From positions 1 to 16,057 of the forward strand of contig CAJUNM010000025.1 in the NCBI GenBank assembly GCA_910587805.1: a stretch of DNA of 16,057 bases, written 5' to 3'. A program made the position numbers and the translations under genes. The notes below the pieces were generated by a model. It saw only the letters and a program-made list of their open reading frames with translations. It had not been told where the DNA came from and made no database searches. This document shows positions 1 to 8,267 of the stretch, in pieces. Origin of the DNA: an uncultured Christensenellaceae bacterium (GTDB lineage Bacteria; Bacillota; Clostridia; Christensenellales; Pumilibacteraceae). The number at the start of each line of letters is the position of its first letter. Within the stretch, counting starts at the first letter, position 1.

Positions 1-432
1 CGTGTTGGGTGGTACTCCGGATACTTGTGAGCTATGGTATAGATTTCACTTACAGGGCTATCACCTTGTTTCGCTCCGTTTTCCAAACGGCTTCGGTTAC
101 CCATACCAAGTGCCCATATACAAGTCCACTACCCCGTACATATTGCTATATACGGTTTGGGCTCTTGCCCGTTCGCTCGCCACTACTGAGGCAATCATTA
201 ATTTATTTTCTCTTCCTCCGGGTACTAAGATGTTTCAGTTCCCCGGGTTCCCTCTCGCAAACTATGAATTCATTTACGAGTAATTATAGTTTCCTATAAT
301 TGAGTTCCCTCATTCGGAAATCTGCGGGTCAAATGCTTATGTGCAGCTAACCGCAGCTTATCGCAGCTTATCACGTCCTTCATCGGCGCCAGATGCCTAG
401 GCATCCATCGTACGCTCTTAGTAGCTTAATCG
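1..432 (-). rRNA. rrl: 23S ribosomal RNA, 5' portion (partial)
   Basis: The reverse complement begins near 432 with GATTAAGCTACTAAGAGCG and continues through the GATGGATGCC block, the usual 5' end of bacterial 23S rRNA. Conserved 5'-domain blocks follow, including GGAACTGAAACATCTTAGTA and AGTAGTGGCGAGCGAACG. The gene is cut by the left edge at about E. coli position 400, so roughly 432 of ~2,900 nt are present. It is transcribed leftward from its own promoter near 706-734, through a leader of about 265 nt. No 16S gene is found upstream anywhere in the window. Short open frames across this stretch on the plus strand are accidental. The identity is certain; the mature 5' end is accurate only to a few bases. 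Confidence 0.97.
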
Positions 433-699
433 TCCAATTCCTAAAAAAAGAAATTACAAGATATAAACTTACAAATTGCGGTATTGGTAATTTACATATC
501 ACCAATAAATTTGATATTTGTATACTCGCTTAAGTTATATGCAGTTGTCAATGTTCGACACGGACATTTTAGGTCAAAAAAAACACAATAAACAACAACT
601 CGGGATTTGACTCACCTAACCGCTATTGCTCATTATGTCCAGAGGTATGGCTTATTCGCGATACATGGATGACCGTGTGCTGTGGCTCTTGCCGACAGC
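433..699 (-). other. 23S rRNA leader (ITS-like, no tRNA)
   Basis: This is the transcribed leader between the rRNA promoter and the 23S 5' end. It contains a block reading CGAACATTGACAACTGCATA on the minus strand, resembling the spacer element found just upstream of 23S in many Bacillota. A stem ATTGGT/ACCAAT (483-506) sits close to the mature end. I see no tRNA cloverleaf, no 5S and no 16S 3' end (no anti-Shine-Dalgarno sequence). The leader therefore resembles the distal part of a 16S-23S spacer with the 16S missing. Its probable role is processing of the 23S precursor together with the unseen 3' flank. Confidence 0.7.
679..699 (-). other. 5'-terminal hairpin of the 23S transcript
   Basis: On the minus strand GCTGT-C-GGC-AAGA-GCC-ACAGC forms an 8-bp stem with one bulged C and a 4-nt loop. 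The -10 box lies at 706-711, so transcription should start within one or two bases of the base of this stem. The primary transcript would begin with the hairpin. It has no U-tract, so it is not a terminator. A 5'-end protecting or processing structure is an inference. Confidence 0.5.
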
Positions 700-705
700 T
701 TTGTT

Positions 706-734
706 ATGATACCACACGCCAATATATAAGTCAA
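706..734 (-). promoter_or_regulatory. Sigma-70-type promoter of the 23S rRNA gene
   Basis: On the minus strand a -35 box TTGACT (729-734) is separated by exactly 17 bases from a -10 box TATCAT (706-711). The predicted start is near 699. It faces the 23S gene and lies immediately downstream of A-tract DNA, as expected for an rRNA promoter. A further TATAAT-like box at 783-788 has no good -35 and is not called. Confidence 0.8.
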
Positions 735-780
735 GCGTTTTTAACAAATTTTTTGAAATTTTTTGAAAAAATTTTTTCGA
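735..780 (-). promoter_or_regulatory. UP-element-like phased A-tracts
   Basis: Immediately upstream of the -35 are four A/T runs (plus-strand T-runs at 738-742, 749-754, 759-764 and 772-777, the last abutting an A-run at 766-771). They recur about every 10-13 bases. Helically phased A-tracts at this position are typical of UP elements that bind the RNA polymerase alpha C-terminal domains, and of curved DNA at rRNA promoters. The position and composition are seen directly; the function is inferred. Confidence 0.6.
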
Positions 781-863
781 GCATTATAATACGACAAAAT
801 GCGCCGAAACGGGTGCACAAATACTATATATAATAAAGGAAAAGCGGCAATGAACGCGATACG

Positions 864-946
864 TTTTTCTAAGGTTGGGATTCTTCGGCACGCCTCTCCC
901 GAGCGCGTCGCGCGCCCACCCTCTCCATAGGAGATGGCTTTTTATA
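864..946. repeat. Palindromic interspersed repeat-like element
   Basis: This non-coding stretch is built from several small palindromes: GCGCG-TCG-CGCGC (903-915), TCTCC-ATA-GGAGA (922-934), and a second CTCTCC that can compete for the same pairing. Its left part carries GATTCTTCGGC (879-889), close to the GATTCTTCGC arm of the inverted repeat at 8268-8316. Organisation and wording resemble the REP/MITE-like intergenic repeats common in gut Bacillota genomes (recalled from experience, not searched). It may be one degenerate copy. It could also act as a secondary transcription barrier between the protein operon and the rRNA promoter. Confidence 0.45.
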
Positions 947-966
947 TTTCATTGCCCAAACGACAA

Positions 967-988
967 GCGCCCCGATCAAACGGGGCGC
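967..988 (-). terminator. Terminator after the large lipoprotein
   Basis: A perfect 8-bp GC-rich stem GCGCCCCG/CGGGGCGC with a 6-nt loop lies 44 bases beyond the stop codon at 1033. On the minus strand it is followed by TTGTCGTTT, a broken and weak U-tract. It should end the GH3-lipoprotein transcript before the rRNA promoter, perhaps with help from the hairpins at 903-934. Confidence 0.7.
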
Positions 989-1032
989 AGTCTGTTTTAC
1001 TATATATATTGTTATTATGCCGTGAATTGAGC

Positions 1033-4000
1033 TTACGCTTGCGCCGAACCGACGGTTATGCTGCCCGCCGTGGTCAATCCAATACCGTGGAAATTGGGAA
1101 CGGTATCGGAAATGAACTTGACGGAGATCGTGGTCTCGCCCGCTTTGAGGTCGAGCACACCGAGTTTGATCTCCGCATCGTTGAAGCCCGCGCCGAGCGC
1201 GCCGCCCCACCAGATCATGCCTGCGGATATTTCAAACGTAGCGACCTCGCCGTCGTGCGAAACGGTTATCTCGTACAGTTGGTTGGAGTTGACCCACGGA
1301 TTGCCGCCGCCGGCGCCGTAGCAATTTTCGCTGTCGATAAATATCGAGAGTACGGTCGACACGTCCGCATCGGAGTTTACCGTCCAAGCGAGCACGTCGT
1401 TTTGGGCGATGCCGTTGACCCAACCCTCGCGATCGGCTATCGCCGTTACGTTCTCGGGCTTTTGCGCAGCCGTGCCGTTGAGCATGACGGTCTCCAAACC
1501 CTCGACGGTTTCCGACAGTCTCACGTCCGACTTGATGATAATGCAGTCGAAGTTGCCGCTTATACCTTTGCAAACTATCTCGTTGAGACCCGCGGAGAGC
1601 GGAATATCGGTTATGACCGCATCGGCATAGTTATGCCATTGGTTGCCCGTAGAGCCTGCGGGAATATCGACGGACGCCACGTCGATCGCTACGCCGTTGA
1701 CAGTAAGCTCGGAAATTCTGCTCGAAAGCTTACCGGCATCGTTGTTTGCGATCCTGATCGTCAGCTCGGGCGCGACCACGTCGGTCAAAGCGTAAATTCT
1801 GAACGTTACCGAATCGTCCTCGGCGTCGGTGTTGCCTACGCAAGCGCCGCCCGACGCGACGGATACATTCTTTTCGACGTTGCAGTTACTGCGCAAGCCG
1901 TTCTCCGCCTCGAACGTGTAAAGACGCATGATCGGTCTCGACGGGTCGTCGGGAATGATCCTATCGTCGGGCACGATCGGAGTTACGGTTTCGGTCGAAT
2001 AAAAACCTATGCCGTGAAGATTGGATATGCTCGCCTTTTTGAACTTGACGGTTACGGTCGTCTCGCCCGCCTTGAGATCGAGCAAGCCGAGACGCGCTTC
2101 GAGGTTGTGATAGCCCTTATGCGTGCAATCGCCTTTCTGCGGGCAGTACGGGAACTTGAGCCAGCTCACGAACGGCGACGTTTCTCCGTTGTGCGTTACG
2201 GTGAAATCGTAAAGATCTGCCGCGTACGGGAACGCTTGAGCATCCAACGCGCCGTTTCCGAAGTTATCGGGACCGTGATCCATATAGAATGAGAATATCG
2301 TCGTTACGTCTTTTTCTACGCTTACGGTGAATTTGACCTCGTCGTCCTGCACGAAGCTCTTGATCCATTCGGGGTTTTTCGGATCGATCGCGGCGTGCTC
2401 CGGATACATAGCGTACGTACCGGCATCTACCATGTAGAAAATTTCGGTATCGAGTTTTTCCTTAAGCTCTACCGTAGATTCTACTGCGATCGCATCGAAG
2501 TTTGCTATCGGGCTGATCTCCACGATATTCAAGCCTTCTCGAAGCTCGACGCCCTCGACTACGGCAACCGTCCAAATAAACCATTGCGAGCCGGTGGGAG
2601 TACCTGCGGAAACGTCTATAACCGAAAGATCGAATTCCTTGCCGTTGACTTTCAAAAGTCCTACGAGCGTATCGAGCGTGGTATTGCTCGGGCTGCTCAC
2701 GCGAATACCGAACTTGACGGTGGTCGCGGCGGCGGCGTACATTCTCAGAGTTACGAGCGAGCCGTCGAACTCCTCGGTTTCGGGATCGTCGAGTACGGTG
2801 CTGCCGACGTTCGCCGCGCCGGACGCGCCGAACTGTGTATTCGCTTCGGCGGTGCATCTCGACAGTATGCCGTTTTCCGCCTCGAATATAAACTCTCTCG
2901 GAACATTTGGATCGATCGTTTCTTCGCCGCCGAAGAATGTCAAGCCCATAAATCCCGTGCCGGCTTCTTTGAACTTGAACGTTATTTTATTGACGCCTTG
3001 TTGCAAATCTATGAGACCGACAAACGTGGGCGCGGCGAAACAATGCCCGTTCACTTTATGCGCGTGCAAGAACGACGGCGTGCCGAACTTGTATTCGTTG
3101 TTTACTGCCGTTCCGTTCACCTGTACGGTCACATGGTTCTTGATCAAGCCCTGAACTTGGTGGTCGTAATTCATATACAGCTTGGTCTGACCTGCCGCCG
3201 TAGAAGCGAAATAGAACGTTATGGTCTTGTCTTTGGCTATCGAATATACGTCGTTGTGCGTTTTATGTACCTTCGGTCCGCTCGGAAGCTTGGTATCGCG
3301 TGCCGCAAACTCGTATTTGGTTTCTGTATCGGTCGGGTCGACCGTGCATGCCGCAGACACGTTGATCTTGTACGTAGCGGTCATGCCCTTGTACCCGAAC
3401 TCGACCGTCTTTTCGCCTATCTCGGTGCCGACCGTCGATTTACCCGTTTCGACGCACTTTATAGTTCCTATGTAGTTACCCTCCGCATCCTTCGCCGAAT
3501 GGTTGATACGGATCTCGCTGCCGTCGTCGTATTGCGCTTTTACGATAAGTCCCGTTCTGCTCAAAGATTTGGCGAGATAGTAATCGGTCGTCGCCTCGGA
3601 CGGATCTACCGTGATCCCCGTGAGCGCGGCGGTGGTCTCGCTTACTTCCACATCGTATTCGAGCGTCTTGTCGCCGAACGTTATCGTCACGGTTTGCGTG
3701 CCGACTACGCCGGTGTCGGGCTTGGTTATTTTGTAGTCGCCCGCTTCGAGCGTTTCGGTATAATCGTTGAGATAGTGCGCTTTCACGACTATTTGATCCT
3801 GATCGAAATATTCGTCGACCTTAAACGACTTTTGAAGTTCGGACTCGTTGATCTCTATCGATTCGAGCACCTTGTAATCGAGCACGATCCCCTTGAAGTT
3901 AGAACCGCCGCCCTTGGCTTTGAATACTATAGTATGATGTCCCGCCGAAATATCGAATCGGCAGAGCAACGTTTTGGTGAAGCAGTACCACGTATTGCAC

Positions 4001-4659
4001 GCATGACCTTCCGCGCCGCCCGCAATAGTAGCTTCGATCTCGAGCGGTTCGTCGTCGATATACACGTCGAACAGGCTCGTCACCGCTCTGCCGCCGACTG
4101 CCGAGTGGTCGTACTCGAGGAATATGTCCGCGATGCCCGCGGTTTTGGCGTCGAAACGGAACGCGACGCGGTCGCCTACATCCATACCGCCTACCGACCA
4201 CGTGGGATGTTCTTTGGACGGTCCGAAGTTGACGCCCGATCCTACAAGGTGCGCGTTCACAGCGCCGAGCGCATACGTCTTTTGATCGGACGACGGGTCT
4301 ACACTGAAGTCCTCCGCCCATTCGATCGGTCTCTGCACAACGTTGACCGTGTATGCCGAGATCAGTTCGCCGTATTTGACGCGAACGAATTTCTCGCCCT
4401 CGACGTTCATATTGGGCGCGGTGATGCGGCAGTCTTTTATGTCGATCTTGCCTGTCGTACCGTCCGCATAGCGGGCTATGACCTCGAGTCCGGCGGCGGT
4501 AAATTCGTCGTCGACATAGAACTCGAGCTTACAGCCGTCGGTGTTCAATTCGATACTTTCGACCTGCTTTGACGACTTGCATCCCGCCGCCGTAAAGGCA
4601 AGGCAGAGCACGACAAGCATCGACAGCACAGCCGTAAAAACGATTTGAGATTTTTTCAT
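1033..4659 (-). CDS. Large modular surface lipoprotein (three Big_3, six jelly-roll CBM-like modules)
   Basis: This 1,208-residue protein has a lipoprotein signal peptide with lipobox TAAGC (Cys27), so it is predicted to be tethered to the outer face of the membrane. Big_3-like Ig domains lie at about 32-109, 265-340 and 344-436. Jelly-roll carbohydrate-binding-like modules (CBM6/35 style) lie at about 115-264, 438-577, 588-729, 738-888, 914-1047 and 1055-1200. The last four form two tandem pairs: FEAENG starts each pair (592, 916), and DLKAGETT...HGIG ends each second member (861-886, 1170-1194). No catalytic domain is visible. The likely role is binding or displaying polysaccharide beside the GH3 enzyme encoded 80 bases upstream, with which it is probably co-transcribed because no terminator separates them. 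The start at 4659 is chosen for the GGAGG 7-8 bases upstream; the in-frame extension to 4707 lacks a ribosome site and would bury the signal peptide. CBM family and ligand are unknown. Confidence 0.88.
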   Translation of the reverse strand: MKKSQIVFTAVLSMLVVLCLAFTAAGCKSSKQVESIELNTDGCKLEFYVDDEFTAAGLEVIARYADGTTGKIDIKDCRITAPNMNVEGEKFVRVKYGELISAYTVNVVQRPIEWAEDFSVDPSSDQKTYALGAVNAHLVGSGVNFGPSKEHPTWSVGGMDVGDRVAFRFDAKTAGIADIFLEYDHSAVGGRAVTSLFDVYIDDEPLEIEATIAGGAEGHACNTWYCFTKTLLCRFDISAGHHTIVFKAKGGGSNFKGIVLDYKVLESIEINESELQKSFKVDEYFDQDQIVVKAHYLNDYTETLEAGDYKITKPDTGVVGTQTVTITFGDKTLEYDVEVSETTAALTGITVDPSEATTDYYLAKSLSRTGLIVKAQYDDGSEIRINHSAKDAEGNYIGTIKCVETGKSTVGTEIGEKTVEFGYKGMTATYKINVSAACTVDPTDTETKYEFAARDTKLPSGPKVHKTHNDVYSIAKDKTITFYFASTAAGQTKLYMNYDHQVQGLIKNHVTVQVNGTAVNNEYKFGTPSFLHAHKVNGHCFAAPTFVGLIDLQQGVNKITFKFKEAGTGFMGLTFFGGEETIDPNVPREFIFEAENGILSRCTAEANTQFGASGAANVGSTVLDDPETEEFDGSLVTLRMYAAAATTVKFGIRVSSPSNTTLDTLVGLLKVNGKEFDLSVIDVSAGTPTGSQWFIWTVAVVEGVELREGLNIVEISPIANFDAIAVESTVELKEKLDTEIFYMVDAGTYAMYPEHAAIDPKNPEWIKSFVQDDEVKFTVSVEKDVTTIFSFYMDHGPDNFGNGALDAQAFPYAADLYDFTVTHNGETSPFVSWLKFPYCPQKGDCTHKGYHNLEARLGLLDLKAGETTVTVKFKKASISNLHGIGFYSTETVTPIVPDDRIIPDDPSRPIMRLYTFEAENGLRSNCNVEKNVSVASGGACVGNTDAEDDSVTFRIYALTDVVAPELTIRIANNDAGKLSSRISELTVNGVAIDVASVDIPAGSTGNQWHNYADAVITDIPLSAGLNEIVCKGISGNFDCIIIKSDVRLSETVEGLETVMLNGTAAQKPENVTAIADREGWVNGIAQNDVLAWTVNSDADVSTVLSIFIDSENCYGAGGGNPWVNSNQLYEITVSHDGEVATFEISAGMIWWGGALGAGFNDAEIKLGVLDLKAGETTISVKFISDTVPNFHGIGLTTAGSITVGSAQA

Positions 4660-4739
4660 TTTTATCCTCCCATAAATATTGTTTGACGTTCCGCAGCCGC
4701 AAAACATCGTTTACCGACCGCGGACCGTACGAATCCGAA

Positions 4740-7700
4740 TTACTCCGAAACGCCGTCGGTCTTTTCGGCGGTTTCCGCTACGGTATCCGCCGCGTTTGCC
4801 GATCTGTCCGTTTCCGCCGCGGCGGACTCGGTCTGCGGTGCGTCGGGAACGCTCTTTTTGAGTACGAACGTCAGTACGAACAGAACTATAAACGCGCCCG
4901 CAGCTATGCCCATGATTATCTCGATGGCGAGCAGCAGCGACTTCCACCACGGCGTTACCTTGATGATACGCGTGGACGGGGTCATTCCGTTCATGGCGTT
5001 GCTGTGAATAACAGTGTACATAATTCTGTGGCAGCTCTCGCGCATAGCGGTTATGACCACTGCGTTGTCCGCGTGCTTTTTGATACCGCCGTCGGGACCC
5101 GCGCCCAGCCACAGGTCGTTGCCCGCGACTACAGCCTCGCCGAACGTGCTCATATAGTTATTGCAGTACGCGTCGGTGATCACGTGTCCGCCGAATCCCC
5201 ATTCGCCGCGCACGATGTCCGTGAACAGTCCGGGGTGGATAGCCGACCACAAACCGCCTATGCGGTTGAACGCGCTCATAAGTCCGTTGGTCGTGTTGAG
5301 CAAGCAGCTCTTTTCGTACGCCATGAGATATACTTCGCGGAACGCTTGTTCGTTGCCCCAGAGGGTTACGCCGTTGCGGTCGCCTTCCTGATCGTTAAAA
5401 CCTATATGCTTGGCGTAGGTTATGCAACCGACGCCCGTAAGCCCCGCGCATTCCGCCGAGAGTATCTCGCCCGACAAATATCCGTCTTCGCTGTAGTACT
5501 CCCAGTTTCTGCCCGAATATGCCGTGCGGTGCAAGCCGGCGCCGGGTGCGTAAATGCCGTTTATACCGTAGTGCATAAGCTCCGTGCCGAAGTTTCTGCC
5601 GAGCTGCTGCACGAGCGCGCGATCGAACGTGGCAGCCATTACGCACGGCGAAGGATAGCACACGCCTTGACGCGTGACGCCGAACTTATCCGCGAAGAAT
5701 CTGCCGAGACCCGCGGGACCGTCGCGCGTGACGGTGCCGGGGAGATTGACAGAGTCGAGCGCGACCGTGGACATTCCGCCCATGGTGATGAGATTGCACA
5801 TTTCGTTGAACGTGAGCTGATCCAAGAGATTGTTCCACAGCGGATCGTCGTATGCAAGCTCGCGCATGTTGATCGCCCAAAGTCTGTCCTGTTTTTCGTC
5901 CTCGCTCTTGCCCTCGTTGAGAAGCTCGAGATATTCGGGATCGACGGTAACTTTATTGAGCGTAGGCATATCTACCATAAAGTCGTCTTCGACTTCGCCG
6001 CCGCCCACGTAACTGATCTGTTTTGCCACAGTGTCGGTAAGCGCGAGTTTATAGAGGTCTTTAGGATACGTGCCCTCCCAATCGCTGCGCGAAAGATAGG
6101 TTATCTTCTGATCGCCCGTGCATTCGGCAAGCTTTATATCCGCCTCGTCGAAACGGTTTGTTATGGCATTACCCGTGGATTCGGAAACGGAGTACTTTTT
6201 GAAATCGTCGCCCTTGTTCTTTACGGTAACGGTATGAACGAATCCCGCCTTGCCCGCCGCATCCATTTTGGTCGCGTCCGCGCCTTTTTTGGCGAGTATG
6301 TTGTTGAGCGCGTCGTGCGCGTCGTTGCCGACCGCGAAGTAGTAATCGCCGTCCTCGAGTATGTACGTGCGCTCTTTGTACGCATCGTAAGTGCGCATGA
6401 GTTTTTTATCTACGGAAACGGTCACCGTCGCCGTCGCGCCGCCGTCGATGAGCGCGGTCTTTTCAAACCCGACGAGTTCGACCGCCGATTTTTCTATAAA
6501 ATTGGTCTTGTCGTACTCGGTGTACGGTTTTTGCATATACACCTGCACGACTTCCTTAGCGGGGAGAACGCCCGTATTCTTGACGGTAACGGTCAGTTCC
6601 ACGCTGTCGTCGGTCTCGTCGGCTGTAAACGCGGAATACTCGAACCTGCCCGTGTCACCGTATGTGAGACCGTAGCCGAACGGATACGCGACTTCCTCGC
6701 CGTATTTCCAGCCGCTCGCACTGTTATACGCGCCGACCGCAGACGACGCGCCGCCGCGCCCCAATACCGTATCTTCGTAACGCGTCTCGTAATAGCGATA
6801 GCCCACGTAAATACCCTCTTGACGGACGATGTAGCTGTCGTCGTCTTCCGAGCCTTGCTCGAGCTTGGTTATTTCGGGATAGTCCGCAATGTTTGTGAAC
6901 TGCTGCGGCGTGAAGTTGACCATGGCGGGCGCGGACCAATTGTCGTAAACGAACGTGTCGGTAAGCCTGCCGCTCGGCACGTCCCTGCCGCTCAATACGT
7001 TAGCGACCGCCTCGGTCGCGCGCGTGCCGCCCATGCCGACGAGCATCATCGCGTCTATATCCGTATAGCCCGAAATGAGATCGAGCTGTATGTAGTTAGC
7101 CATGTTCAAAAGCAGGATCACTTTTTTGAACGTGCCCGCGCGTCTGAGCGCGGTAACGTTGTCCAAAAGCTCTTTCTCTTGCGGCGTGAGTTGCAAATAG
7201 TTGTTGTTGCGGAACTTTTCGGGCAGCTCGTTGTGAACGTCGTTATACGGCAATCCGTCGTTTATGACGTTGGTAAGATCGGGATCCCAAGGCGCGCCTT
7301 CGCCGCCGTCGCGCGTTATGGTAACTATTGCCGTGCCGTAATCTGCGAACGTGTTTTTCACGTTCGCGCCGTATCTCGACCACGGCATTTCGTTGCACGT
7401 GTTGTTCATGGGCGAGTTGCTTATTTGACCCTGTCCCGCGACGCGGCGGTAGCTGCTGCTCGCATAATGTTTCCACAGCACGTCGTTCACCGCAAAGCCC
7501 GCCGCCGTCATCGACGTTTTGAGATCGTTTGCGTTCGGTCCGTCCACGTGTCCGCTGCCGTAACCGCTGTACAGCCAATCGACGGACGAAATTCCCAAAA
7601 GGCTCACCTTTTTATCGGCGGAACCTTCGCTCATGTTAATAGGCAGAGCTTTGCTCCCGTCCGCGACCTTCTTGTTTTCGAGCAATACTATGCCCTCGGT

Positions 7701-8039
7701 CGCGACGCGCTCGGCTATCGTTTTGGACGCGTTAAGCATCGCCTCGTCGTCGTACACGGGGCGCCATACGTCCTCTTTATCCTTTTTGTACAAAGTTTCG
7801 CCGTTCTCGTCCTTTTTGGTGTAGTCGGACTTGTAATAATCGGCGTCTGCGCCCGATGAGCCGCTGCCCGCCGAATCGTCTTTAACGTACAGTTTCACGT
7901 TGAAGAACGCGTTGATAAACTGATCGTACGAGTTGGCTATACTCGTTCCGACGATCGACGCGATCATGAGCAAAGTGAAAACCGCCGCCAAAACTCCGAA
8001 CACTATTTTGTGTTTCTTTTTGAACATCGGTTTTGTCAT
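4740..8039 (-). CDS. Membrane-anchored GH3 glycosidase, circularly permuted (GH3-1)
   Basis: This 1,099-residue protein has the GH3 domains in reversed order. An N-terminal membrane helix (about 11-33) is followed by the alpha/beta-sandwich domain (about 98-420, with EGIVLLEN, GSGHVDG and RDGGEG, probable acid/base Glu247). A fibronectin-III-like domain comes next (about 450-570, YPFGYGLTY), then the TIM-barrel domain (about 730-1015). The barrel has RDGP (Asp773), KH (877-878) and the nucleophile region GFGGHVITD (Asp956). A second helix (about 1034-1060) and an acidic tail end the protein. Canonical GH3 enzymes place the barrel first; this order is known in a minority group including Ruminococcus albus beta-glucosidase. 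The topology suggests both ends are cytoplasmic and the enzyme is extracellular, removing terminal beta-linked sugars. The residue after the nucleophile is Ala instead of the usual Trp. The start at 8039 is set by AAAGGAG; upstream in-frame codons have no support. Confidence 0.92.
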   Translation of the reverse strand: MTKPMFKKKHKIVFGVLAAVFTLLMIASIVGTSIANSYDQFINAFFNVKLYVKDDSAGSGSSGADADYYKSDYTKKDENGETLYKKDKEDVWRPVYDDEAMLNASKTIAERVATEGIVLLENKKVADGSKALPINMSEGSADKKVSLLGISSVDWLYSGYGSGHVDGPNANDLKTSMTAAGFAVNDVLWKHYASSSYRRVAGQGQISNSPMNNTCNEMPWSRYGANVKNTFADYGTAIVTITRDGGEGAPWDPDLTNVINDGLPYNDVHNELPEKFRNNNYLQLTPQEKELLDNVTALRRAGTFKKVILLLNMANYIQLDLISGYTDIDAMMLVGMGGTRATEAVANVLSGRDVPSGRLTDTFVYDNWSAPAMVNFTPQQFTNIADYPEITKLEQGSEDDDSYIVRQEGIYVGYRYYETRYEDTVLGRGGASSAVGAYNSASGWKYGEEVAYPFGYGLTYGDTGRFEYSAFTADETDDSVELTVTVKNTGVLPAKEVVQVYMQKPYTEYDKTNFIEKSAVELVGFEKTALIDGGATATVTVSVDKKLMRTYDAYKERTYILEDGDYYFAVGNDAHDALNNILAKKGADATKMDAAGKAGFVHTVTVKNKGDDFKKYSVSESTGNAITNRFDEADIKLAECTGDQKITYLSRSDWEGTYPKDLYKLALTDTVAKQISYVGGGEVEDDFMVDMPTLNKVTVDPEYLELLNEGKSEDEKQDRLWAINMRELAYDDPLWNNLLDQLTFNEMCNLITMGGMSTVALDSVNLPGTVTRDGPAGLGRFFADKFGVTRQGVCYPSPCVMAATFDRALVQQLGRNFGTELMHYGINGIYAPGAGLHRTAYSGRNWEYYSEDGYLSGEILSAECAGLTGVGCITYAKHIGFNDQEGDRNGVTLWGNEQAFREVYLMAYEKSCLLNTTNGLMSAFNRIGGLWSAIHPGLFTDIVRGEWGFGGHVITDAYCNNYMSTFGEAVVAGNDLWLGAGPDGGIKKHADNAVVITAMRESCHRIMYTVIHSNAMNGMTPSTRIIKVTPWWKSLLLAIEIIMGIAAGAFIVLFVLTFVLKKSVPDAPQTESAAAETDRSANAADTVAETAEKTDGVSE

Positions 8040-8063
8040 ACATTTTTCTCCTTTACGAATATT

Positions 8064-8087
8064 GCACGCGAACACGTTTTCACGCGC
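8064..8087. promoter_or_regulatory. Candidate cre-like operator before GH3-1
   Basis: An imperfect palindrome (7 of 9 arm positions match) reads GTGAAAACGTGTTCGCG on the minus strand. It lies just downstream of the predicted start of the GH3-1 transcript. The TGAAAACG half resembles the catabolite-responsive (CcpA/LacI-family) half-site TGAAARCG; the other half is degenerate. Placement would suit roadblock or repression by preferred sugars. This is a sequence resemblance only. Confidence 0.3.
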
Positions 8088-8097
8088 TATCACGGAA

Positions 8098-8126
8098 ATA
8101 ATAAAAAAAATACGCCGTACTTTCAA
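8098..8126 (-). promoter_or_regulatory. Promoter of the GH3-1/large-lipoprotein operon, T8 in spacer
   Basis: On the minus strand a -35 box TTGAAA (8121-8126) and a -10 box TATTAT (8098-8103) are separated by exactly 17 bases. A run of eight T (8103-8110) fills the -10-proximal spacer. Direct repeats AGTACGG (8115-8121 and 8128-8134, period 13) flank the -35 and could be an activator or repressor site. The transcript would start near 8091, giving a leader of about 50 bases to the ATG at 8039. Confidence 0.6.
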
Positions 8127-8240
8127 TCCGTACTGCATATTTTGTATCGCAACTTTCGTATGCTGCAAGCAAAGCTTGATTTTCGGGCAGCCAATGGCTG
8201 ATTATTCGACTTATTTATCATTCTTTATCGAGTAAATATC

Positions 8241-8262
8241 AAAAACAGCGTTTACGCTTTTT
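8241..8262. terminator. Weak terminator downstream of the kinase gene
   Basis: On the minus strand AAAA-AGCG-TAAA-CGCT-g-TTTTT forms a short hairpin with one bulge and a trailing T-run, about 70 bases past the kinase stop. The A/T flanks make it usable from either direction. It would separate the regulator-kinase operon from the GH3-1 promoter. Confidence 0.5.
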
Positions 8263-8267
8263 AATAA

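Noticed and set aside
2..299. Two short plus-strand open frames at the left end.
   Set aside because: They lie wholly inside the complement of conserved 23S rRNA.
433..700. A tRNA or 5S gene in the 23S leader.
   Set aside because: No cloverleaf, TTCGA arm or 5S motif was found on either strand.
783..790. TATAAT box as a second rRNA promoter.
   Set aside because: No acceptable -35 at 16-18 bases upstream on the minus strand.
864..946. CRISPR array.
   Set aside because: The small palindromes are not regularly spaced direct repeats, and no cas genes are present.
4660..4707. Upstream start for the large lipoprotein at 4707.
   Set aside because: It would add 16 polar residues before the lipoprotein signal and has no ribosome site, whereas 4659 has GGAGG.
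4660..4739. A separate promoter or terminator between GH3-1 and the large lipoprotein.
   Set aside because: No box pair and no stable stem with a T-run; co-transcription is the simpler reading.
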